Source of the DNA: Chitinophaga vietnamensis
GTDB taxonomy: Bacteria; Bacteroidota; Bacteroidia; Chitinophagales; Chitinophagaceae
Assembly (NCBI RefSeq): GCF_902167635.1
Contig: NZ_CABHMS010000004.1
Coordinates: forward strand, 310,001 to 374,000
Length of the DNA: 64,000 nt
Direction of reading: 5' to 3'
The notes under the pieces are model-generated. The model saw only the letters and a program-made list of their open reading frames with translations, was not told where the DNA came from and made no database searches. Below are positions 17,588 through 25,614 of the stretch, piece after piece (the first letter of the stretch is position 1; each line of letters opens with the position of its first letter). Both the position numbers and the translations under genes were made by a program.

Positions 17588-18276
17588 CCGGCAATCGCGA
17601 TCAGCTGGCCGATATCATGGATGCGTATCTTACTGCCTTTGGTTTCCAGTATCTTTGCTTCTTTAAATTCGGTGAGGAGCCGCACTACGTTTTCCCTGGC
17701 CGTACCTACCATTGCGGCGAGATCGTCGCGGCTGATATTGATCTCCGTAGCTATGCCTTCCACTTTATATTTTTCGCGCAGCAGGATCAGTTGCAGCGCC
17801 AAACGCTCCCTGGCGGTCTTTTGTGCAAACACGCTGATACTGTTCACCAGCACCGCAAATTCCTGGCTGAGGGTTTTCAGCAGCCGGCTATTGAGCACCG
17901 GTGAAGTGTGAAGCACATTCAAGAAATCTTCCCGTGGAATGAAAGCCAGGCGGCTCTCTTCCATTGCGGCGGCAGAATCAGGATAGCGGCCTTCCGACAA
18001 TATCGCATGATAACCTATCAACTGGCCGGTATTGGCGAGATATATGATCTGCTCCCTGCCGCTATCATCTTTTTTATACTTCTTTACTTTACCCTCGGTG
18101 ATATAATAGATGCCAGAGGGATAGGCGCCCTCCTTGAAAATAATGTCATTCTTTTCATAGACACGCTCCTCCCTGTTTGCCATCAGCAGCGCCAGATCCG
18201 CTGCGGGCAAGTCTTTCAGTATAGACTCACTCCTGAAGCTCCATTTGTCTATCGGGAATTTCCCTTTGATACTCAT
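17578..18276 (-). CDS. Crp/Fnr-family transcriptional regulator
   Basis: This 232-residue protein has an N-terminal cyclic-nucleotide-binding-like beta-roll (about 20-135; IIFKEGAYPSGIYYITEGKV, then GREQIIYLANTGQLIGYHA), a dimerisation helix and a C-terminal winged helix (ISRDDLAAMVGTARENVVRL, then LTEFKEAKIL). The cAMP-contact residues of E. coli CRP are not obvious and no Fnr-type cysteine cluster is present, so the effector is unknown. A TACTTTTG box ends only four bases before its ATG. It converges on the DUF1275 gene with a 10-base overlap. Confidence 0.9.
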   Translation of the reverse strand: MSIKGKFPIDKWSFRSESILKDLPAADLALLMANREERVYEKNDIIFKEGAYPSGIYYITEGKVKKYKKDDSGREQIIYLANTGQLIGYHAILSEGRYPDSAAAMEESRLAFIPREDFLNVLHTSPVLNSRLLKTLSQEFAVLVNSISVFAQKTARERLALQLILLREKYKVEGIATEINISRDDLAAMVGTARENVVRLLTEFKEAKILETKGSKIRIHDIGQLIAIAGHK

Positions 18277-18280
18277 GGCT

Positions 18281-18288
18281 CAAAAGTA
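18281..18288 (-). promoter_or_regulatory. Candidate -7 box (TACTTTTG) of the Crp-type gene
   Basis: On the minus strand TACTTTTG fits TAnnTTTG exactly and lies four bases upstream of the ATG at 18276. Transcription would start at or next to the start codon, implying a leaderless or very short 5' leader. Confidence 0.5.
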
Positions 18289-18315
18289 CTTTTTTTAAAT
18301 GTAAAACCCGACCAA

Positions 18316-18529
18316 CATTACGCCCCTACGGGGCGATGAGGCGTGTTGCCCGTCGTTGCTACCAATATGTCGCCCCTACGGGGCGTAATGTTTTGGATAA
18401 TGCCTTGCCATCAACATTACGCTCCGTAGGGACGACCAAGGCATTGTTCTATATCCCACGCCCCGTAGGGGCGACATATTGGTAGCGAGACATTGTTCTA
18501 TATACTACGCCCCGCAGGGGCGTAATGTT
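18316..18529. repeat. Second GCCCC-N3-GGGGC palindrome array with a 29-base inverted repeat
   Basis: Four perfect cores start at 18322, 18372, 18460 and 18509, and a degenerate one (GCTCCGTAGGGAC) at 18421. Arms 18358-18386 and 18458-18486 are perfect 29-base inverted copies, including the GCTACCAATAT flank shared with the 8.4 kb array. The block fills the 310-base space between the Crp-type gene and the sigma gene. No transposase is present. Confidence 0.8.
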
Positions 18530-18586
18530 GATAATAAAAAAGCGAGAGAGATTCATTAAATTGCCACCCTTCAAATACGGCTGCTA

Positions 18587-19174
18587 TTGGGGGGGAACAA
18601 GTTTCATATAGATAAAACAAAACTGATCAGGATATCGGAAGGAGATGAAACAGCCTTCCGGGAATTTTTTTATGAGGTATTGCCCTGGCTTACGCCTTAT
18701 GTAGGCAGTATGGTGAAATCGCCAGAGGCAACACAAGAGGTGATCCAGGAAACATTTATCCGCATCTGGGTGAGCCGCGACAAGCTCCCGGCGCTGCAAG
18801 AGCCACCCGCTTGGATCATCAAAGTAGCCACCAATGAATGTTATACCTGGTTCCACAAACAAGCCTCCCTGCGGCGCCTGGCGCCGGAAGAGCAGGCGCC
18901 CGCCTACACCGGCAGCGGAGAAGAGCAGCTGCAAATGAAAGAAACACTGGCGCTGATAAGGGAAGCCGTGAACCATATGCCGCCCCAAAGAAAGAAGATC
19001 TATCAGCTGAGCCGCGACCAGGGACTGAAAACACAGGAGATCGCCGATCAATTGCATTGCTCTCACAGTTATGTGAAAAATACGCTCTCAGCGGCTTTGG
19101 CTCATATCCGCGATTATCTCAAGGCAGCCGGGAAAGTATTGCCCCTGCTCATTTTCCTGCTGCGCATAAAATAA
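18587..19174 (+). CDS. ECF RNA polymerase sigma factor, TTG start
   Basis: The protein has 195 residues. Region 2 begins KLIRISEGDETAFREFFYEV and includes EATQEVIQETFIRIWVSRDKL; region 4 is MPPQRKKIYQLSRDQGLKTQ followed by EIADQLHCSHSYVKNTLSAAL. The C-terminus ends in a hydrophobic VLPLLIFLLRIK, common in Bacteroidota sigma factors of this type. No ATG exists in frame at the expected place; TTG at 18587 is the best start, with CTG at 18581 as alternative and a stop at 18557. It is first in a plus-strand series sigma, fecR, susC, susD, TPR-thioredoxin and should activate the downstream genes after release by FecR. Confidence 0.87.
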   Translation: MGGNKFHIDKTKLIRISEGDETAFREFFYEVLPWLTPYVGSMVKSPEATQEVIQETFIRIWVSRDKLPALQEPPAWIIKVATNECYTWFHKQASLRRLAPEEQAPAYTGSGEEQLQMKETLALIREAVNHMPPQRKKIYQLSRDQGLKTQEIADQLHCSHSYVKNTLSAALAHIRDYLKAAGKVLPLLIFLLRIK

Positions 19175-19271
19175 TTTAAAATTTTTTTCGGGGAGATGAG
19201 TACCATTTTCTTTTTGAACATTCTTTATACCAATCACCCTGTAATTCGTTACCACACGTTTGAAAGTTTTT

Positions 19272-20426
19272 ATGGAAGAAAGACTCCGTTACCTGTTACA
19301 ACAGCATCGGGAAAATGCATTGACAGAAGAGGAAACTGCCGAGTTGGAAACATTTTTTCTGGATGAGGACAACCGGGATTTATTTAACCAGGTTGCCCCC
19401 TTGTTGTGGACAGATACGCCTGATAGTCGCGCTACAACAGATGCCCGGTGGGAGCCGGTGCTGGATCATATATTGCAGGCCGACAAGCCCGCACATGGCA
19501 GGCAGGTATCTTACCATTGGTGGAGATACGCCGCCGCCGCGGTTTTGCTGGGAGTAGTCGCTACCCTGGTGTTTTATCCGTGGCGCCAACATCCGGCAGC
19601 GCCACAACAACTGGCCGCGCAAGTGGCGCCCGGCGGTAACAAAGCCGTGCTGCAACTGGCCAATGGCCGCAGCATCGTGCTGTCAGACGAAGCCAATGGC
19701 GTGCTGGCACAACAGGGAGGAACACAGCTTGTGAAAAAAGACAGCGGATTCCTCGCCTATGAGCCCGGCCAACAAAATACGAATGATGCCGGCAGCATCA
19801 ACACCCTCAGCACCCCGCGGGGCGGGCAGTTCAGGGTGAAGCTGCCAGATGGTACCCTGGTATGGCTCAACGCCGCCAGCTCATTAAAATATCCTGCCGC
19901 CTTCACCGGCGCCGACAGGACCGTAGAGCTGCAAGGCGAAGCCTACTTCGAAGTGGCTGCCAACGCGCATCAGCCGTTTCATGTAAAATCAAAAGGACAA
20001 GATGTAATGGTACTGGGAACGCATTTTAATATCAACGCCTATGCCGACGAGCCGGTGACCGCCACCACGCTCCTCAGCGGCAAAGTGAAAGTAAGCGGCA
20101 AAAACTTTGAAAGTGTACTGCAGCCCGGCCAACAGGCGCAATGCAATGCCAGCGGGCAATGGCAGCTGCTCAACCATGCCGACCTTAACAGCGCCACCGC
20201 CTGGAAGAACGGATACTTCTCCTTTAACCATGCCGACATCGTCACCGTCATGCGGCAACTGGCCCGCTGGTATGATATCAACGTTCAGATCGAAACGAAA
20301 AATACGCAACAGGCATTCGTAGGGGAAATACCCCGGAATGTAAGCCTGGAGAAAGCTTTAGAGATATTGAAATCTACAGACATCCATTATTTGATAACCG
20401 GAAATACCATCAGGATCATTAACTAA
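19272..20426 (+). CDS. FecR-family anti-sigma factor
   Basis: This 384-residue protein has a cytoplasmic N-terminus with a leucine-rich helix (MEERLRYLLQQHRENALTEE), one membrane helix (about 85-102, WRYAAAAVLLGVVATLVFY), and a periplasmic FecR domain containing TPRGGQFRVKLPDGTLVWLN, then GEAYFEVAANAHQPFHVKS and VLGTHFNINAYADE. A C-terminal DUF4974 domain (NHADIVTVMRQLARWYDI) completes it. The ATG at 19272 is preferred to the in-frame TTG at 19260. It lies 97 bases after the sigma gene and 182 bases before the STN-bearing susC, completing a trans-envelope signalling set. Confidence 0.92.
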   Translation: MEERLRYLLQQHRENALTEEETAELETFFLDEDNRDLFNQVAPLLWTDTPDSRATTDARWEPVLDHILQADKPAHGRQVSYHWWRYAAAAVLLGVVATLVFYPWRQHPAAPQQLAAQVAPGGNKAVLQLANGRSIVLSDEANGVLAQQGGTQLVKKDSGFLAYEPGQQNTNDAGSINTLSTPRGGQFRVKLPDGTLVWLNAASSLKYPAAFTGADRTVELQGEAYFEVAANAHQPFHVKSKGQDVMVLGTHFNINAYADEPVTATTLLSGKVKVSGKNFESVLQPGQQAQCNASGQWQLLNHADLNSATAWKNGYFSFNHADIVTVMRQLARWYDINVQIETKNTQQAFVGEIPRNVSLEKALEILKSTDIHYLITGNTIRIIN

Positions 20427-20608
20427 ACAACAACCAACAACCAACCATTATTTTTTCCAACCAACCAAAATCCAACGCTGCACCATGAAGAAAAATACTT
20501 CCTAAAAACAAAAAACAGAAGCGCTTGCAACACTTCTGTTATATCCGGGTTTATTGACAACCATCCGACGAAAGAAAGTTTATCATCTCACCCAAACATT
20601 ACAAATGT
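20427..20608 (+). promoter_or_regulatory. Intergenic leader upstream of susC
   Basis: This 182-base gap holds a CCAAC-rich stretch (20430-20475), a weak hairpin ACAGAAG/CTTCTGT (20516-20540) and an AT-rich run before the susC start. No exact TAnnTTTG box is seen, as expected if an ECF sigma uses a different element. No gene is visible. Confidence 0.3.
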
Positions 20609-23600
20609 ATGCAATTAAGTAATTGCTATGGGCATTTCCTTGCCCGTTCTCTTCTAAAGAAAACAATGCTCATTATGAGGCTGAATTTTTTCCTGATCGT
20701 TGTTTTTTGTGTACATGTAAGTGCAAAAGGTTTATCTCAGGAGATCACATTGTCACTCAAGGGAGCCACACTGGAGCAAGTACTGACGGACATTAAAAAT
20801 CAGAGCACTTATCATTTCTTTTACAATGCACAGCTGTTGAAAGAAGCCATACCGGTAAACGTTCACCTGCGTAAGGCTTCGCTGCGACAAGCCATGGACG
20901 AGGTGATGCAAGGACAACCTTTCACCTGGCGCATCGATGAAGAAAACAAACTGGTCACCATCGGCAGGAAACTGCCTGCGGTACTGATATTGCCCGCCAC
21001 GCCGCCACAAGGCCTCGTTCGCGGCACCGTCACCGACGAACACCACCAGCCCATTCCCGGCGCGACCGTTAGCTTACGGCCTTTCAACAGAGGCGCCGTT
21101 ACCGATGAACGCGGCGAGTTTCTGATCCGGGGCGTGCCCTTCGGCGATTATATCCTCACCGTCAGCTTCGTGGGATACAGTACCACAGAGAAGAACATCA
21201 AAGTAAATGATGTGCCGCTGGTGCTGCCCATCTCCATGAAACCTACCGTAATGGAACTGGATGCTTCCGTGGTGATCGGCTATGGTACTACTACACAGCG
21301 CAACAAAACAGAAGCGCTGGCAACGGTCAACAGCAAGCAGCTGATGGAAGATCATTCCAGTGTAGCCGTTTCCGATATGCTTGCCGGTCGCCTGCCAGGA
21401 CTATATGCGCTCAAGTCGGGCGGCGCGCCGGTCGCAGGTTCTACCCTGTTCGTACGCGGTCTCAGCACCTTCCGCAACTCCGCCCCGCTGATCGTTGTGG
21501 ATGGCATTCCCGACAGAAGCCTGGACGACCTCAATGCCAATGATATTGAAACGATCTCGGTATTGAAAGATGCTTCCGCTATCTCCGTATACGGCGCCCG
21601 CGCCGCTAATGGCGTTATACTCGTCACCACCAAAAAAGGGAATACCGGGCATACCAGCATCACCTTCAGCGCCAATGCCATCAATCAAAGACCGGTACAA
21701 TACTACAAGCAGCTGAATTCCTACGATTATGCCCTGCTGTATAACGAGGCACTGAAAAATGAGAACATCTACCAGCCCTCGCTGGGCATGGGTTTCAGCG
21801 ATGTGATGTTACAGAAATATAAAGATGGTTCCGATCCGGATCACTATCCCAACACCAACTGGCTCAAAGACGTGCTGGCATCTTCCATCTGGCAAAGTAA
21901 TTATAACCTGTCGGCATCAGGTGGCAGTCAGGCCGTGCGTTACTATATCTCCGGCGGCTATACGAAAAACGATGGACTTGTGCCGGTAGAAAATTATAGC
22001 CGTTACAATGTGAGAAGCAACCTGGATGCAAAGATCGCCAACAGGTTAAAACTCACGCTCAACCTCAACGGCGCCTTTGCCAAACGCAATGGCGAAGCGG
22101 TGTACGGCTCGGAGTATGTAGTCAGCAATGTGTACAACTCTCCGCCGATACGGGTAAACAAGTTCAGCAACGGGCAATATGCCTTTGTGCCGGAGCAACG
22201 CGGCAATGCTTATCAGCAATCTATCGGCGCTTCCGGCTATTGGACCACCAACGAAAATACTTTCAACTCGCTGGCCACTTTGCAGTATGACCTGCCCTGG
22301 GTGAAAGGCTTGTCGGTGAAGGCTAACGGCGCCTTTGATAAATTCTATTCCTTCGGCAAACGCTTTGCCACGCCTTATGATATGTACAGCATCGACGATG
22401 CAGGCAACTACAGCAAGGTAGCGCCTTATCCTACAGCGCCTTTTCTGAGAGAGTATTTCAGCCAGGTGCAAAAACTCACGCTGGAAGGCGGCATACAGTA
22501 TGATGGCAGCTTTCGTAAACATACGGTATCCGGTATGTTGCTGTACACGCAAACCAGCGGCACAACGGATAACTTCAATACACAACGCGAGGGCTTTGTA
22601 TCATCGAGCTTGTCGCAGCTGAACCTCGGCGATCCTACGCGTGTCGCCAATGGCGGCGCTGGCTCGCAAAGCGCCAGGAGAGGCCTTGTAGGCCGCCTTG
22701 CTTATAACTATGCAGAGCGTTATCTCTTTCAATTCAACTTCCGTTATGATGGTTCTGATATCTTCCCGCCGGACCGCCGCTATGGCTTCTTCCCATCAGT
22801 GTCCGCTGGTTGGGTGATCTCCGAAGAACCTTTTATGAGCGGCTGGTCGAACGTGGTGGATTTCCTGAAGCTCAGGGCCTCCTGGGGCGAGCTGGGTAAC
22901 GACCGGGTAGATCCTTATCAATATCTTACCACTTATGCACTTGGCGCGAGTTCCGGTTATACATTGGGTGGCAGCTCACCGGTATTTTACCAGACGCTTC
23001 AACCGAATGTATTGCCCAATCCCGCTTTCACCTGGGAGCGCGCAATCATCAACAACGTGGGACTGGAAGCGCATGTGAAAGGTAACCTGCTCACCCTCGA
23101 AGCAGATTATTTCTACAAACGTACCCGCGATATCCTGGCGCCGCCATCGGCGCAGGTGCCGGATGTTATCGGCATCGGCCTGCCTGATCAGAATAGCGGC
23201 ATCGTTGATACGCGCGGTATTGAAATTGCTTTGGGACATAACAATCATATCGGTAAGCTCAGCTATTTTGTATCGCCTAATATCAGTTTCAGCAAAAATA
23301 AAGTGGTGAGCTATCCCGAATCGCAGAGCATTCCCGCCTGGCAGCAGTTGAGCGGAAAATCCATCGGCTTCTTCTCCAGTTATGTAGGTAACAATTACCT
23401 CGGATATCAATCTGCTGGCCTCTATCAGAGCAAAGATGAAGTAGCCAATGGTCCGAAGCCACTGTATCCGAATGTACAGCCCGGCGATATCCGTTATGTA
23501 GATATTGATGGAGATGGCCAGCTCACAGCGAAAGACCGTGTGCTGATCGGCGCAGACTTTTTTCCGCAGATACAATACGGTATCCGCTGTGGTTTGAAGT

Positions 23601-24001
23601 ATAGCGGTATTGAGCTGAATGTATTTTTCCAGGGCGCCGGCAACGTAAAAGGTTATGCCTTCAATAACCTGCCTGCTACTGTGGATAAGCTGGACCGCTG
23701 GACGCCCGAACATACCAATGCCAGTTATCCGCGCCTGTGGGTGAATAACCAGAACAACCGCCAGACCTCCGATTTCTGGGTACGTAACACCGCTTACCTG
23801 CGTGTGAAGAATATTGAGCTGGCATACAACCTGCCAGGATCGCTGATCCGTCATATCGGCGCAAAGGCGCTACGGTTCACGGTGAGCGCCAACAACCTGT
23901 TTACGTTCACGCATTTCAACATGTACGATCCGGAAGGAGCAGGGCAGGTGCGTGATCCGCTCATGAAATCATTCGCCGCCGGCGCCACTTTACAGTTCTA
24001 A
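20609..24001 (+). CDS. SusC/RagA-family TonB-linked outer-membrane receptor with STN domain
   Basis: The protein has 1130 residues from the ATG at 20609; an internal ATG near residue 20 or 23 is also possible. A signal segment (MRLNFFLIVVFCVHVSAKGL) is followed by an STN domain (about 45-120, ATLEQVLTDIKNQSTYHFFY), a carboxypeptidase-regulatory-like domain (about 135-220, GTVTDEHHQPIPGATVSLRP), a plug with VSDMLAGRLPGLYALKSGG, IVVDGIPD and VLKDASAISVYGARAANG, and a barrel ending in ATLQF. It should transduce substrate binding to the FecR encoded upstream. Its SusD partner begins 17 bases downstream. Confidence 0.92.
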   Translation: MQLSNCYGHFLARSLLKKTMLIMRLNFFLIVVFCVHVSAKGLSQEITLSLKGATLEQVLTDIKNQSTYHFFYNAQLLKEAIPVNVHLRKASLRQAMDEVMQGQPFTWRIDEENKLVTIGRKLPAVLILPATPPQGLVRGTVTDEHHQPIPGATVSLRPFNRGAVTDERGEFLIRGVPFGDYILTVSFVGYSTTEKNIKVNDVPLVLPISMKPTVMELDASVVIGYGTTTQRNKTEALATVNSKQLMEDHSSVAVSDMLAGRLPGLYALKSGGAPVAGSTLFVRGLSTFRNSAPLIVVDGIPDRSLDDLNANDIETISVLKDASAISVYGARAANGVILVTTKKGNTGHTSITFSANAINQRPVQYYKQLNSYDYALLYNEALKNENIYQPSLGMGFSDVMLQKYKDGSDPDHYPNTNWLKDVLASSIWQSNYNLSASGGSQAVRYYISGGYTKNDGLVPVENYSRYNVRSNLDAKIANRLKLTLNLNGAFAKRNGEAVYGSEYVVSNVYNSPPIRVNKFSNGQYAFVPEQRGNAYQQSIGASGYWTTNENTFNSLATLQYDLPWVKGLSVKANGAFDKFYSFGKRFATPYDMYSIDDAGNYSKVAPYPTAPFLREYFSQVQKLTLEGGIQYDGSFRKHTVSGMLLYTQTSGTTDNFNTQREGFVSSSLSQLNLGDPTRVANGGAGSQSARRGLVGRLAYNYAERYLFQFNFRYDGSDIFPPDRRYGFFPSVSAGWVISEEPFMSGWSNVVDFLKLRASWGELGNDRVDPYQYLTTYALGASSGYTLGGSSPVFYQTLQPNVLPNPAFTWERAIINNVGLEAHVKGNLLTLEADYFYKRTRDILAPPSAQVPDVIGIGLPDQNSGIVDTRGIEIALGHNNHIGKLSYFVSPNISFSKNKVVSYPESQSIPAWQQLSGKSIGFFSSYVGNNYLGYQSAGLYQSKDEVANGPKPLYPNVQPGDIRYVDIDGDGQLTAKDRVLIGADFFPQIQYGIRCGLKYSGIELNVFFQGAGNVKGYAFNNLPATVDKLDRWTPEHTNASYPRLWVNNQNNRQTSDFWVRNTAYLRVKNIELAYNLPGSLIRHIGAKALRFTVSANNLFTFTHFNMYDPEGAGQVRDPLMKSFAAGATLQF

Positions 24002-24018
24002 ATTTTTAATGGTTCGAT

Positions 24019-25590
24019 ATGAAAAAAATTTCCGCTTACCTGCTACTGGTGATGGGCGTGTTGTCGGCCTGCAATAAAGACTTCCTCAATAAAGGCCCCC
24101 TCAACCTGTACAGCGATGCTAATATATGGAAAGACAGTGCGCTCATCAGCCGTGTGCTGTTGCAATCATACAGCGGTATCCACAGCATCTATGACGATGC
24201 AGGCAACTGGATGCCTTGTGATATTACCGATGAAGCTAAATCCGCCCGCGTATTTCACCAATGTAATCTCGTCAATGCAGGCCAGTACTCAGCTTCAGAC
24301 GGTTTGTATGCCGACGTATGGACAGGTACTTACACCAATGTGCGTAACTGCAATGTGATCCTGTCGCACCTGAATGATATGCCCCTGAGCGATGCCGGCA
24401 AACAACAGGTCAAAGGCGAAGCGCTCTTCCTGCGCGCCTTGCATTACCTGGATCTGTATTATACCTTCGGCCGTTTCCCGATCATCGACAAAGTATTATC
24501 ACTCAATGATGAACTAGCCGTGCAACGCGGCACTGATGATGATTGTGTGAAATTCCTGTTGAATGACCTGAATACTGCCGCCACTTTACTGCCTGCGAGC
24601 TACCCGGCATCTGCATTGGGAAGGGCCACGAAATATGCCGCCATCGGCATGAAATGCAGGCTGCTGCTCAATCGTAAGGATTATGCCGGCGCCGCTGCCG
24701 CCGCTAAAGAAGTGATCGACAAAGGCAATTACAGCCTCTTCCCGGATTATGGCGCCATGTTCTTTCCGGAGAATGATGATAACAAAGAAGTGATCTTCAA
24801 TAAAGAATTTGGGGGAGATCAGAGTGGACAAACGCACTCGCTGGACCTCTACGACAATGCCGCTTTCTTCACCGGCTTCAGCAGCCTGGTAGAATGCCCC
24901 ACGCAAAATCTCGTGGATCAATACCTGATGAAAGACGGCCAGCCCTGGGATGCCTCGCCACTCTATGATGCAGCGCATCCCTATGCCAACCGCGATCCGC
25001 GCTTGGCAGCCAGCATCATGCACGACGGCGCCACCTGGATGAATACCAATATGGATATGAAGCTGGGATCGGCTATTAATCCATCTACCCGCAGCACCGC
25101 CATCACCGGGTATATGCTGCGGAAGTTCCTCAACCCGCATTACGTCTTCTATGGTAACAATACCAATTATCAGAACTGCATCATGCTGCGTTTGGGAGAA
25201 ATATATCTCAACTATGCCGAATGCCAGCTGAAGCTCGGTAATGCAGAAGAGGCGCGCATTTACATCAACCTGCTGCGCAGAAGGGCGAACATGCCGGATG
25301 TATCGGCCGGCCAGCTCACCTGGGACCTGTACGTGCGGGAACGCACGGTGGAACTGGCTTTCGAGGGACAGCGATGGAATGATATCCGCAGATGGGGTAC
25401 CGGCGCCACCATGATCGGCGCCGCCATCAATGCCGTGAAGATCACCGAAACCGGCGGCGTACGCAGCTATACCAGGGTACAACTGGAACAACGCTACTTC
25501 GATCCGAAAATGTATTATTTCCCAATCCCGCAGACGCAATTACAAAAATACCCGGCAGGAAAAGTTCTGGAACAGAACCCCGGCTGGTAA
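24019..25590 (+). CDS. SusD/RagB-family nutrient-binding outer-membrane lipoprotein
   Basis: This 523-residue lipoprotein (lipobox GVLSAC, Cys18) begins NKDFLNKGPLNLYSD, the usual SusD entry. The helical core includes GEALFLRALHYLDLYYTFGR and FPIID; the C-terminal half has LRLGEIYLNYAECQLKLG, NLLRRRANMPDV and ERTVELAFEGQRWNDIRRWG, ending LEQNPGW. It should sit on the SusC barrel and bind the ligand. It is encoded 17 bases after susC and 24 bases before a TPR-thioredoxin gene, so the three are likely co-transcribed. Confidence 0.92.
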   Translation: MKKISAYLLLVMGVLSACNKDFLNKGPLNLYSDANIWKDSALISRVLLQSYSGIHSIYDDAGNWMPCDITDEAKSARVFHQCNLVNAGQYSASDGLYADVWTGTYTNVRNCNVILSHLNDMPLSDAGKQQVKGEALFLRALHYLDLYYTFGRFPIIDKVLSLNDELAVQRGTDDDCVKFLLNDLNTAATLLPASYPASALGRATKYAAIGMKCRLLLNRKDYAGAAAAAKEVIDKGNYSLFPDYGAMFFPENDDNKEVIFNKEFGGDQSGQTHSLDLYDNAAFFTGFSSLVECPTQNLVDQYLMKDGQPWDASPLYDAAHPYANRDPRLAASIMHDGATWMNTNMDMKLGSAINPSTRSTAITGYMLRKFLNPHYVFYGNNTNYQNCIMLRLGEIYLNYAECQLKLGNAEEARIYINLLRRRANMPDVSAGQLTWDLYVRERTVELAFEGQRWNDIRRWGTGATMIGAAINAVKITETGGVRSYTRVQLEQRYFDPKMYYFPIPQTQLQKYPAGKVLEQNPGW

Positions 25591-25614
25591 CCATCCATTC
25601 AAAAAAAACAGCTC

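Noticed and set aside
18316-18529. Insertion-sequence ends suggested by the 29-base inverted repeat
   Set aside because: Only 71 bases lie between the arms, no transposase is near, and the arms are members of the local palindrome family.
22976-23854. 292-codon minus-strand ORF
   Set aside because: Antisense to the barrel of the second SusC; no motif of its own.
24586-25539. 317-codon minus-strand ORF
   Set aside because: Antisense to the second susD; no recognisable protein.
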